From contig OX393583.1 in NCBI GenBank assembly GCA_947652605.1, positions 11,325,222 through 11,389,221 on the forward strand: a stretch of DNA of 64,000 nucleotides. The letters are read 5' to 3'. Numbering within the stretch: the stretch's first letter is position 1; each line of letters opens with the position of its first letter. Shown piece by piece: positions 44,882 through 54,902 of this stretch. This DNA comes from Elmis aenea. Lineage: Eukaryota > Arthropoda > Insecta > Coleoptera > Elmidae. Both the position numbers and the translations under genes were made by a program. The notes below the pieces were generated by a model, which ran no database searches, had not been told where the DNA came from, and saw only the letters and a list, made by a program, of their open reading frames with translations.

Positions 44882-45735
44882 TACAGCGCCATGAAGAGTG
44901 GATGAAAAATTGTTGTTTTATTGATAAATCAAGAACGCTTTGACCTACAACATTTATATTTGGCACGTATTCTACAATAGGCAAGCGTGTTCTTATGCAT
45001 TAGTTTGAGCGAAATCCCACTATAGGGGGCGCTACAATCGATAATAACAGATGAATAACCTGCTGTATTTTTTTTGTCGATCGTAATTTCAATTTTTTAT
45101 TGTAACAGTCGGATAGGTAGGTCTAAAATGTACATTTTTAGTAACTTAAAGTTTTTTGATAGGAGCCATCGTCTTGGAGAAAAACTCGATTTTATATATA
45201 ACTCTGAGATTTATTGAAAATATTTAACAAAATCATGTTTTATACAAATAAAACTGGACATAATAAATAACTAATAAAAATAACTAACACAACTAAAAAT
45301 GATTGTTACAATCAACGAAAATATGATATCTGACTACATTTGTTTTGTTTGTTAATTCACAGTAAACTAGTTTTTGGTAAACATTTTCAATAAATCTCAG
45401 AGTTATATTTTAATAAAATCGAGTTTTTCTCCAAAACGATGGCTCCTATCAAAAAACTTTAAGTTACTAAAAATGTACATTTTAGACCTGCCTATCCGAC
45501 TGTTACAATAAAAAATTGAAATTACGATCGACAAAAAAAAACAGCAGGTTTTTTCTCTGCTATTATCGATTGTAGCGCCCCCTATGGTGGGATTTCGCTC
45601 AAACTTATGCATAAGAACACGCTTGCCTATTGAAGAATACGTGCCAAATATAAATGTTGTAGGTCAAAGCGTTCTTGATTTATCAATAAAACAACAATTT
45701 TTCATCCCCTCTTCATGGGGCTGTGACTTAGAGCA
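44882..45735. mobile_element. Palindromic element of about 850 bp, different terminus
   Basis: The left arm starting near GTTACAGCGCCATGAAGAG and the right arm ending near CTCTTCATGGGGCTGTGAC mirror each other for about 350 bp. Shared inverted text includes GAACGCTTTGACCTACAACA, GCGAAATCCCACTATAGGGG and GGAGCCATCGT(C/T)TTGGAG. The centre lies around 45235-45370. The ends lack CAGGGTG. I found no target duplication. Confidence 0.75.
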
Positions 45736-46089
45736 ACGATGCAACTTTCTTGCCCGGTTTCTCCGACACATCTCAAGATCGAACATATAAGCCCGCCTTA
45801 TATTTAAGACCGTCTCAAGATACCAATGCGTTGCACAGAAAACATATTCCGGAATCTGTTAGACATCTCAGCTAAATTAGAACTCGGTTTGGCAACGTTA
45901 AAAGAAGTCGACACATTTTAGCGGCAGATTGAAATGGCTAATTTTCATTGGCCATTTACATCACAGCTGTTAAAACGGCTCCCTGTGACATCTTGTTGTT
46001 GCTATCAGCTGTTAGTCACATATAAAGTTACAGTTCGGTGTTTATTATTTTTGTGTTGAAATGGCGGAAAAAAAAGAATAAATTATACC

Positions 46090-46150
46090 ATGGAGGAAAA
46101 ACAATTATTAGTTAGCTTGGTGGAAGAAAATAAAATAAATAGATTATGTA
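46090..46150 (+). pseudogene. Start of the second Harbinger gene, copy 2
   Basis: The frame reads MEEKQLLVSLVEENKINRLC and then enters the CAGGGTG element. It is the same start as at 30824 on the minus strand, but without the stop seen there. Harbinger elements usually encode a Myb/SANT-like DNA-binding partner of the nuclease; so few residues remain that this is an inference from position and orientation. Confidence 0.45.
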
Positions 46151-46152
46151 TG

Positions 46153-47074
46153 CAGGGTGTTTGAAATTCGAGTTTAAGCATGGGGTTCTCGCTTATTATA
46201 ATAGCTAGAGTATAGGTTTAAATTTGGCAAAGTTGCTAAATTTGGTGCTCATTAATAATCCAAAGAGAAATTGGAAATATCTCAAACGGGGTCCGAAAAA
46301 TTAGGAAAAACTGGAAAATACGATTTTTGAAAATCGTCTTTAACTCCTTTGGAGTATGAAATATTTGAAATGTGTAAAAACATTGCCGAAGCAACTTTTT
46401 AAGCCGAATCGGATGGTAGTCACAAATTTTTCTTAGATCGATTCGTTTTTATTTTATGACAACCAACTTTGTTTTTGCTTATGGGCGCAAGTTTTGCTAT
46501 TTACATAATCAAATAGCATTTATTTTTCTAAATCCATTGATGTATCACACATGGTATTTTACTTTTTCTTTTATTGTCAAATTTCAAAAAATACGTTTTA
46601 AACAATAACCATTATAAATCAGGTTGGCCGGTCATTGTAGTTTATGTTGTTTCCATGACAACCGATCAACAATCTAAAAGTTTTAAAGGCCTGTTAGTCC
46701 TAAAAATGAACTTTAATAACGAAGAAAAACGCGATATGCTGCCCATCACAAAAAACAAAGTTGGTTGTCTAAAACAAAAACGAATCGACCAAGGAAAAAT
46801 TTGTGACCACCATCCGATTCGGCTTAAAAAGTTGCTTGGGCAACTTTTTTACACATTTAAAATATTTCAAACTCCAAAGGAGTTATAAACGATTTTTAAA
46901 AATCGTATTTTCCAGTTTTTCCTAATTTTCTCGGATACTGTATGAGATATTTCCAATTTCTCTTTGGATTATTAATGAGCACCAAATTTAGCAACTTTGC
47001 CAAATTTAAACCTATACTCTAGCTATTATAATACGCGAGATCCCCATGCTTAAACTCGAATTTCAAACACCCTG
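46153..47074. mobile_element. CAGGGTGTTTGAAATTCGAG palindrome inside Harbinger copy 2
   Basis: This is a 922-bp sibling of 29839-30762 with the same ends and arms, inserted in the same orientation relative to the Harbinger genes. One flank reads TG instead of TA at 46151-46152, probably a later mutation. The plus-strand frame at 46574-46888 is the same arm-encoded artefact as in copy 1. Confidence 0.85.
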
Positions 47075-47076
47075 TA

Positions 47077-47267
47077 TACTCCAATTGAGGCTCAATTTGA
47101 TCTAAGATCACAATAACTGTCTCTTTTGTGAGGCGAAAACGCATAAAAAAACGATCGTATTCGAAATCCGTAAATGGATTTGCGCGAACAAATCGCCTTC
47201 GAGGAATTACAGGGTCGTACAAGTCATCATCTGCATCATCTATCATATTTATAAAGTCAATGTCCAT
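47077..47267 (-). pseudogene. HARBI1-like Harbinger transposase N-terminal fragment, copy 2
   Basis: Reading MDIDFINMIDDADDDLYDP, RRRFVRANPFTDFEYDRF and FRLTKETVIVILDQIEPQLE, this is nearly identical to the copy at 29646-29836, with Asn-to-Asp, Ser-to-Pro and Lys-to-Glu differences. Another in-frame start upstream (47324) adds MYLLCLKLRVC, but the MDIDF start matches copy 1 and is preferred. Translation ends in the CAGGGTG insert; the DDE domain is missing. Confidence 0.8.
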
Positions 47268-47496
47268 ATTTAAACTTAAACCACAATTTAAACAAACCCT
47301 TAACTTCAAACAAAGCAAATACAAGATACTTTTAGGTTATGTACTCCAGCTCAAGTTCTAGTAAACAGCGACTCAAGATGTGAGCTCAGCTCAAGTCGAA
47401 TATGTTCTTAAAATTGCTTGGTGCAACACTTTATACCGTTAAGGCGAACTTAAGATTCAGCTAGATCTTAAAATGTGTCGGAGAAACCGGGCATCT

Positions 47497-47706
47497 ATAA
47501 GGCATGCTGGGCTAAATCGTCCTATTTTTCAATGTAGATTCACCAGTAGAAATTATGCTACATCGTTCAAAAACACCGTGTATAATGCGCTTGAATTTTA
47601 TGTTCAGCAGTTTCAGAAAGAAATGGATTTTTCAATGCAAAAAAAAAAGTTTTCCAATTCCGGTAGTGAAACCAACTGTGCAGACAGTAAAAATGCTGAT
47701 GGGACA
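47497..47706. other. Remnant end of a 3716-type CAGGGTG element
   Basis: The text TTTTTCAATGTAGATTCACC, GTAGAAATTATGCTACATCG and TTCAAAAACACCGTGTATA (about 47523-47583) is the inverted form of the left end at 3716-3765. It is a solo right end next to the Harbinger insertion. The remaining bases up to 47698 show no recognised family. Confidence 0.6.
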
Positions 47707-48864
47707 TAGGGATTGTAATACCGGTAAACCGGTAAACCGGTTTACCGGTAAATCGCAAAAAATGCTCTTCAAATTTTACCGGTAATTTTCCAGTTTTTTA
47801 CCGGTAATTCCGGTAATTTTACAATATCTTTTTAATCATGATAAAAATCTAAATCAAATAATCGAAAAAAAATTGACGTATTTTCAAAGAGAAAAACAGG
47901 GGAAATCATACAAATGGCATATGATTGTTTACTCACTACACGACTAGGAATTGTAATAAATCGCAAAAAATGCTTTTCAAATTTAACCGGTAATTTGCCA
48001 GTTTTTTACCGGTAATTCCGGTAATTTTCAATATCTTTCTAATCATGATAAAAATCTAAATCAAATAATAGAAAAAAAATTGAAGTATTTTCAAAGAGAA
48101 AAAATAAGGGGAAAGCATACAAATGGCATATGATTGTTTGATTGTTTACTCACTACTCGACCAACAAGTGTAGTTAGAATCCGAAAAAGCTTTTTCCGCG
48201 GCTGGATTATTTTGTACAAAAATTAGGTCGCAATTAGGAGACGATAGTTAAGATAAATTATATTTTCTACGTGGTTATTTTTTAAGAAAAGTTTAAAATA
48301 AAAAATATTGTTAATAGTTTGACAACATAGGTATATTATGTTAAATCATTTTATATTTTATGTTCAGAATAGTTTTATTTTCATGTGTTTTTTGTAATGC
48401 TGGATTATATTTTTTGTAATATTTTTATTTTATATATTATATATTGTCATTTTATATTGTGTTATATCAATATTACATAAAAATATATTAGATTCGTTAA
48501 TGGCTGTTAACTAAAGTACTGTATGAAACTAATTGGGATAGTTTAGGCTTCAACTATCTCAATCAGTTCCATAATAAATAAATGTATATAAATATATTTA
48601 TTTTTAATATGGTTTTCGGAGTTTATCCGGGTAATATTTAAATTGGCTCGACGTTTCGGCAAGCTCCCACTATAGGGGAGACGCGGATAAACTCCGAAAA
48701 CTACATTAAAAATGTTAGTAACCGCAAAAAATCTTAAAAAAAACAATATAATATAAATATATATAATAATATGATTTACCGGTAAATTACCGGTAAACCG
48801 GTTTTGATTGACAGTTTTACCGAATTACCGGTAATTCAAAAAGTCGGTAAATTTACAATCCCTA
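47707..48864. mobile_element. hAT-type element with ACCGGTAAACCGG repeats and 8-bp target duplication
   Basis: ATGGGACA flanks both sides exactly (47699-47706 and 48865-48872). The ends TAGGGATTGTAA and its inverted form lead into runs of ACCGGTAAACCGGT-like units at both ends. An internal duplication of about 230 bp (GCAAAAAATGCTTTTCAAAT to CAAATGGCATATGATTG) appears at about 47755-47930 and 47960-48135. No transposase frame survives. An inner hairpin (TTTTCGGAGTTTATCCG, 48612-48628, with partner at 48674-48692) suggests a further small insert. Confidence 0.9.
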
Positions 48865-48872
48865 ATGGGACA

Positions 48873-49584
48873 CCAATTTTATTCATGCCCCGAGCGCAAA
48901 ATTATCTGGTTCCATCTCTGCTCCAGGCATCGCCTTTGAGTCTGTGGATCCGATGGTTAATTATAAATTAACCGGTTGTCCGCTTGATCTTTTTTTGTCG
49001 TACGCGCACGTTACAAAAGCTATTCTCTTACCAGGTTACATTCCTGCACTTAATTCAATATCTCTTTGTTTATTTATCGGCCGCCGCTGCCGCCACTGTC
49101 GCAACACAATAATAATTATAAGACCATTTCCTGATTGTAGATCATTAATAAGAGTATATTGATGGTTTGCTCGACGATCTAATAACGTCCGCGTTAATGC
49201 CGAGTTAACATCACATTTGTGTATACAACCGCGTCATAAACAGAAATACGATAGCATCAAAACTGATGATAAAACAATTGAAGGTCAGACTTTATCGTAA
49301 AGTTTCACTAATTTAAGTGTTTTATTGGATTAGATTATGGTGTGTTTACCAGTATTGAATCGTATTACCGCTAGTATCAAAAATATATCAATAACCAATT
49401 AAGAATTATTTTTTGACGGTAGGAAAATAAATCAAGTTGTAAATGAAGGTTTTTAAGTTCTGCTGAATAATAAAAATAGAACGTTTTAGGGCCGATAACT
49501 TAGAATTAAACTTTGATTAACGATTTAAATAGAATTACATGCAAAGAAATAAGACGGCGAAAAACTCATGTAGGCTACCTATGT
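48873..49584. other. No gene recognised
   Basis: The flanks of the hAT element join into a stretch with somewhat higher GC content (48880-49100), but no frame crosses the junction with recognisable domains. The remainder is AT-rich. Confidence 0.4.
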
Positions 49585-49724
49585 ACAGGGTGGGCAAATT
49601 TCGATGTTATCATAGGGAATCTCGGTAACTATAAGAGTTATAGAGAATAAAATATTGGCAGCATATCGCGTTTTTCTTCGTTATTAAAGTTCATTATTAC
49701 GAATCTATTAATATGACAAGTAAT

Positions 49725-51529
49725 CAGGGTTGGCTGCCCACTGGGTAACCCAATAAAACCCGGGTGGGTTTTATTGGGTGGGTTTAATTGGGGAAGGCCC
49801 GCCCGGGTTTTTTTAGATTATATGTTTATTATATTAAATTTTAATATTTTTTTTTAAATAGGCATATAATGTAGATACCCATAATTTAATCATTTTATAC
49901 TTTTATATATATGTAATTCATTATACATATAATTAGAAACAGTGAAAAATTAATATTTATGTAATTTTTAGTAAATTATTTATTTAAGACAGATCAATTT
50001 ATATGTAATAAAAAATAAAGTTATATCTAACTTACATTATATTATTTATTTATATAATATCTACTAATGTACAAATAATTTATTAAACATACCTATAGTT
50101 CAAATAGAATAATAAATTTGATATTTAAAGTAAAACATAATTATAATAATACCAATTACAACTATTAATTATTGTTACCAATCTGCTGGTTCTAACCTTA
50201 AGTATCTGTATATCTGGACTAATTTCAGGACTTTTTCGAACCCTAGTTTATTTCTTAGTTTATTCCAGCTCAGGCCATATGTGGAAAATATGCGTTCAAT
50301 TGATGCAGAACTCGCAGGACAATTGTGCAGCGAAATAAAAAAATCGCAAAAATCCATGGGCAATTTTGTGTTTTTTGCACTTTTAACTTTTAATATCTTC
50401 CACCATTTTGAAGCACTAAATTTATCGATCACATCGCGGTGAAACATCGATTTTGGGAAGTAATCAGTATCTTGAATTTTAAACGCTAAAAAATAAGTCA
50501 GGAAATTTGGATGTTTTTTCATCAGCCATTCTTCTGCAATGAGTTCATCTTCGCTGCTTAGTGATTTTCTATTTATATATATTTGCTAAGTAATGTGCCG
50601 GTGTTAATGCACTCTGCATTCGTTTTTTAATTAATGGTTTGATTTTTGGCGTTGATAGTATTTCATTATTTATTAAACCGTACCAAATTTCAACGGCAAT
50701 AGACAAAGAAACATTATCATTTTGTAATGCATCTAAAGCTTTTGATAAGATTGAAAACATCTGTAAAATATTGCAGGCATCCGAATACAATCCACCATTA
50801 TTTAGTATTTTATGAATGCTATTATCGCATTCGGAATAATGTTCAGATCTAATTATAATTACTTTAAAACAAAACCTGTCATATAGGTTCACACATATTA
50901 GTATAATAGGCTTACCTAATTCAGGTAGAAGTCACCTTTTGTATATAATTTTAAATTACTTATTGATAGAATCGTTTACAGTTAATACCAGGTAGAGCTT
51001 CACAGGCAACAATCTTTAAGGTTGTCACAATACGATTCGTACAAAACGACAAAATAATGTTTGGGATCAAAAATATTTACAACTTTTGTAATATAACTTT
51101 TCTGCTATATCTCATAGCCACGGAGAAAAATTCATCTAAAAAAAGTTAAAAGTTCTCAATAGCGAGCGTCGAATTCTGGACACCCTGTATATGAAGCTAG
51201 ACATTTAAAAAAAGATTGTCCTTAAAAACGTTTTATTTCGGTCGCAAACATTCAATTTATGCAAAAATTTGCGAAGGCATACGTTGTGGGACAGCCGTAA
51301 GTACATTGCAATGTATAGTGAATGCAAACAAATACATTTTTGTGTGATAAATTTTTTTAAATGTATTAAATACATCTATTTACCTGCTTTCTGGTGAAAC
51401 AATCTAGTTACCCTACATACATAATAGTATATTTAGTTTGTACGATTATCACTTTAAAAAACCAATAAAACCCAATAAAACCCAGCCCCCTGGGTTTTAT
51501 TGATTAAACCCGGGTTTTTGCCAACCCTG
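49725..51529. mobile_element. hAT element, 1.8 kb, internally deleted
   Basis: The ends CAGGGTTGGC and GCCAACCCTG are perfect inverted repeats. The 8-bp flanks are CAAGTAAT (49717-49724) and CAAATAAT (51530-51537), one mismatch. Both subterminal regions contain AATAAAACCC, GGGTTTTATTG and CCCGGGT motifs in inverted copies. The minus strand retains the C-terminal half of a hAT transposase. A solo CACCCTGTATAT end near 51182-51192 marks a smaller insertion within it. Confidence 0.92.
50175..50892 (-). pseudogene. hAT transposase, C-terminal half
   Basis: The segment at 50892-50569 reads HYSECDNSIHKILNNGGLYS, LSKALDALQNDNVSLSIAVE and IWYGLIN, typical of the hAT insertion domain before the last catalytic residue. 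A one-base shift near 50570 leads into RKSLSSEDELIAEEWLMKKH and then 50522-50175, which ends with CPASSASIERIFSTYGLSWN and KLRNKLGFEKVLKLVQIYR. The P-x-[TS]-S-A-x-[SA]-E-R-x-F-S and K-L-R-N-x-L motifs are the hAT dimerisation (hATC) domain. The BED zinc finger and first catalytic aspartates are gone, consistent with internal deletion. Confidence 0.9.
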
Positions 51530-52053
51530 CAAATAATAGGCTTTCAAAACTTTTAGTTTGTTAATTGGTTGTCATGGAAACAACTTAAACTACAATGACC
51601 GGCTTACCTGATGTATAGTGGTTGTTGTTTAAAACGTATGATAGAAGAAGTGAAATACCATTTGTGATACATCAATGGATTCAGAAAAATAAATGATATT
51701 TGATTATGTAAATAGCAAAAATTGCGCCCATAAGAAGAAACAAAGTTGGTTGTCATCAAACAAAAACGAATCGATCTAGGAAAAATTTGTGACCACCATC
51801 CGAATTGGCTTAAAAAATTGCTTCGGCAATGTATTTACACATTTAAAATGTTTCAAACTCCAAAGGAGTTAAAGACGATTTTCAAAAATCGTATTTTCCG
51901 GTTTTTCCTAATTTTCTCGGATACCGTTAGAGATATTACAATTTCTCTTTGGATTATCAATGAGCATCGAATTTAGCAACATTGCCAAATATAAACCAAT
52001 ACCCTAGCTATTATATTTAGCAAGATCCTTAAACTCGAATTTCAATCACCCTT

Positions 52054-52741
52054 AACAAAAATTGATAAGTTTTCCGTTGATTATTAGAATAAAGAGGAAA
52101 CTAAACCTAATTTGGATGAAAGTTTTGTACTAAATACATTCGAATAGAATAGATTATTTGATTATTAGATGGACTAACCAGACGATTTATAGATTGTTAG
52201 AAATGTTTAAGTTTGCATGTACATTTTATGTTGTAATAGACGAAAAAGTACGAGTAAATTCAACATTATCACAAGTGTTAATGGCTTTTGAAACACTAAC
52301 TTTATCACTTTATCGCTCCACAATTCACATTTATGATCTGTTTGATTCTCATTTCCTTTAATAAAACACAGCGAATTGCTTCAATAACATTTTACACTCT
52401 TTACCAGCTGTCATTACCAATATTAACACTGTTTTTGCATTACCAATCAAGCAACGTGGTGTGGAACAATCGATACATTTTCCCTTTGAGATTGCACGTA
52501 TATTATATCCCAGTAGCGGCGGCCTTGACCCAAATTCACTCTCTTCAAGAAACAACATCAGTTAATTCCGTGTGTTACACGAATGTCTTAATCGTAAGAT
52601 GTTAATTTACCAAGTTAACTGTACTATATTTATGTTTAAACACACATTTACGTTTAAAGGGTAAATTGTTGCACTCTTTAGGCGATTAATTCATTAATAT
52701 AACTAAGCCTTATTAAAAACAATTTTTTTTCTCGAAATGTT
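52054..52741. other. No gene seen
   Basis: AT-rich DNA. Frames at 52158-52361, 52333-52605 and 52358-52558 overlap on both strands and have no recognisable features. Confidence 0.4.
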
Positions 52742-53930
52742 TAATTAATTATTAGGGCAATACAAATTTGAGATCTGGACTTTGTAGATAGTAATGTTTT
52801 CCTAACCATATTACGTTTTGCTTGTTAAATGTTCTTAAAACAGCCAACCTTAAGAAGACAGTTGAATAGAGTTGATGAATTGTTGAACTATTATTACAAT
52901 AGATATATCCGGGGCCATCGTTAAACTAGCGGGCCGACTCCTTACTGCAACTTTCGAGAAAAGTGGTGGGGATAAAGGCCGACCGTTCATTATTTGCTTA
53001 TTTTTGCTGTACCTTTTGGTTTTTATTGCTGGCCCCTAATACGATTTAAAAAAATTGTATCTCCAACTTCACAGTGAAGCACATTTGCTAAAAAAGCAAA
53101 AACTTTTTGCGTCATCACTATTTGCTTTTTTTTTTAATTTTTGCTTTATATATTGTTAATTTTTTGCTGGTCTCTAATATGGGATAATTTAAAAAACAGT
53201 TTTGTACCTCCAACTTCACGGTACATTAGTAAAAAAATCAATCAACTTTTTTGAAAACTTTTGCTTTACGTTTTAATTTTTTTGTTGATCGCTTCTACAA
53301 GACAGTTTGATCGTTATCGGGCCATGATAGGGACTTGCAATATTTAGTTAGCCGACTTTTAATCGGTATGTGTGCGCGCTCTCATAAACACTCATGCCAG
53401 TTGCGAAGACGATCAAACTGTCGGCAGATTAAAAGTCTGTAGTGTGCGGTGACTCTTAAAATAATTTTTTTGTGCGATCGTACTAGAAACAGCTGTTTGA
53501 CGGACGCGTTAGCAACCATAAAGTACTGCATTACCGGCCCTATCCTTAGCAACGGCCGTAAAAGTTACTTTTCAGGCCGTTACCCTTAGCAACGGCCGAA
53601 AAAGTAACTTTTACGGCCGTTGCTAAGGAGAGGGCGGGTAATGCAGTACACACGCCGTCATCTGTCAGTGACAGAATGTCACGTAGTTTCTAACCAATAA
53701 TTTTGAAAATTACTAAAAATTTAAATTGTTTTTAATTCGATCGCACAAAAAATGTAATATGCACCTCGGCCAAAAGGTACTTTTTGGCCTTTATACATAA
53801 ATAAGTATTATTTAAAAAAAGGACTCTTCATCAAATAAAAAGAAATATGCTTAGGAATACATTGTTATCTACAAAGTGTAGATCTCAAATTTGTATTGCC
53901 TATGGAAAGTGGGCTACACTTTAATGCATC
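52742..53930. mobile_element. Inverted-repeat unit with a Foldback relic and a hairpin inside
   Basis: GGGCAATACAAATTTGAGAT at 52754 and its inverted form at about 53885-53905 face each other; the second end continues into CCTATGGAAAGTGGGC, as at 17625-17640. Inside, 52985-53310 contains decayed TTGCTGGTCTCTAAT and TTTGCTAAAAAA units of the Foldback element at 26095-28364, closing near GACGGACGCGTTAGC at 53501-53515. The exact borders of the Foldback relic are not clear. Confidence 0.55.
53523..53649. mobile_element. 127-bp GC-rich hairpin MITE
   Basis: GTACTGCATTACC at the left and GGTAATGCAGTAC at the right are perfect inverted ends. Inside, CCTTAGCAACGGCCGTAAAA occurs inverted on the other side, plus one extra direct copy (CCCTTAGCAACGGCCG at 53583). 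The unit folds almost completely into a stem. No flanking duplication is obvious. Confidence 0.75.
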
Positions 53931-54540
53931 TTATAATTCAGATTCAATAGCAATACTAACTGAAAAATCATAAATTATTATGAAATGTAGAAAAAATCTT
54001 AAAGATTTTTGGTCTAAAGGTTTTTGTGTGTTTAATTAAGCACATCTAGTTTATCTATGTGATGTTTTGTTTTGTTTTTCAATGGCCAATTTGATTAACC
54101 TTAATAAATACAATATTATTCAAAATACTTAGTTATTTTTAAAGATAAACTTAACAACCTACATTCAACGAGAAAATAATTCTGTTTTTAATGCTTTCAG
54201 TCAGCCACAACCCGTATTTAAAATAAGAAAACTGATGTTAAATTAAGAAGAAAACAAATGAAGATAGATAAAGTTTATTAACAAAGTTCGAATATACGCC
54301 AAAAAAGTTCTGGTAATGTCAAAAAATATTTTGAGTATGATTTTAAATAAGCAAGTTATAAGCAAAAACCGAAAACGTCATGTTTTTTTTTTATGAATAT
54401 CGCAAAAATTATTAATCTTTTTCCAAAAACACAGTTGCTCTTAAACAATATATCATTTTGAACCATTTAACCAACTCTGTATCTGTTACCGTTTACGAGA
54501 TCCCCATGATGTTCATGATCATTGGGAAAAATTCTGTTGA
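53931..54540 (-). mobile_element. Right half of a CAGGGTGTCCCAGTTA element
   Basis: From about 54030 the sequence GATGTTTTGTTTTGTTTTTC, then AAATAAGCAAGTTATAAGCA, then CCAACTCTGTATCTGTTACC and TTTACGAGATCCCCATGATG is the inverted arm of 15758-16320 and 6459-6700. The final CACCCTG is lost; the text ends at ATTGGGAAAAATTC near 54530. Confidence 0.6.
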
Positions 54541-54902
54541 ACCGATATGAACTTAAGAAAATTTAAAAACACTTGTATTAAAAATCAACGAAAATATTGC
54601 ATAAGGCACTAGACGTATATTAAGTAAAGTACAATTAATAGAAATGTCCAAAACATATGCCAAGCATTCGGTAATTGACCTCGTGACGATTAAGTTGGCT
54701 TGTATTTGCAAAATACTGAAATAGAGGTTTTATTTAGAAATTTTACAATTCTTATTCAACATAAAATACAGGAAATTACGAGTATGACAAGTAATTTGGG
54801 ATTATTTTTAACATTAAAGTAAAGTTTTAAAAATGTAATAATATTTAATATGATTTTGTTTTAGCGTTAAAGCGTTACAAAAACTTTTTTACCTAAAACA
54901 TG

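Larger units (their letters stand above)
45751..47493. mobile_element. Harbinger (PIF) remnant, copy 2, carrying the same CAGGGTG insert
   Basis: The ends match copy 1 (TGCCCGGTTTCTCCGACACA and inverted counterpart), here flanked by TCT at 45748-45750 and 47494-47496. Gene order is reversed relative to copy 1: the Myb/SANT-like start is on the plus strand and the transposase start on the minus strand. The CAGGGTG palindrome lies at the same internal junction. Two different 3-bp flanks show two separate transpositions. Confidence 0.9.
49586..52053. mobile_element. Third relative of the 922-bp CAGGGTG palindrome, split by a hAT insertion
   Basis: CAGGGTGGGCAAATTTCG at 49586 is a variant left end. 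From 49657 the sequence GGCAGCATATCGCGTTTTTC matches the arm of 29839-30762, is cut at 49724 by the hAT element, and resumes at 51538 (GGCTTTCAAAACTTTTAG, GGTTGTCATGGAAACAAC). It runs to AACTCGAATTTCAATCACCC near 52050. About half of the left arm is lost. Confidence 0.65.
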
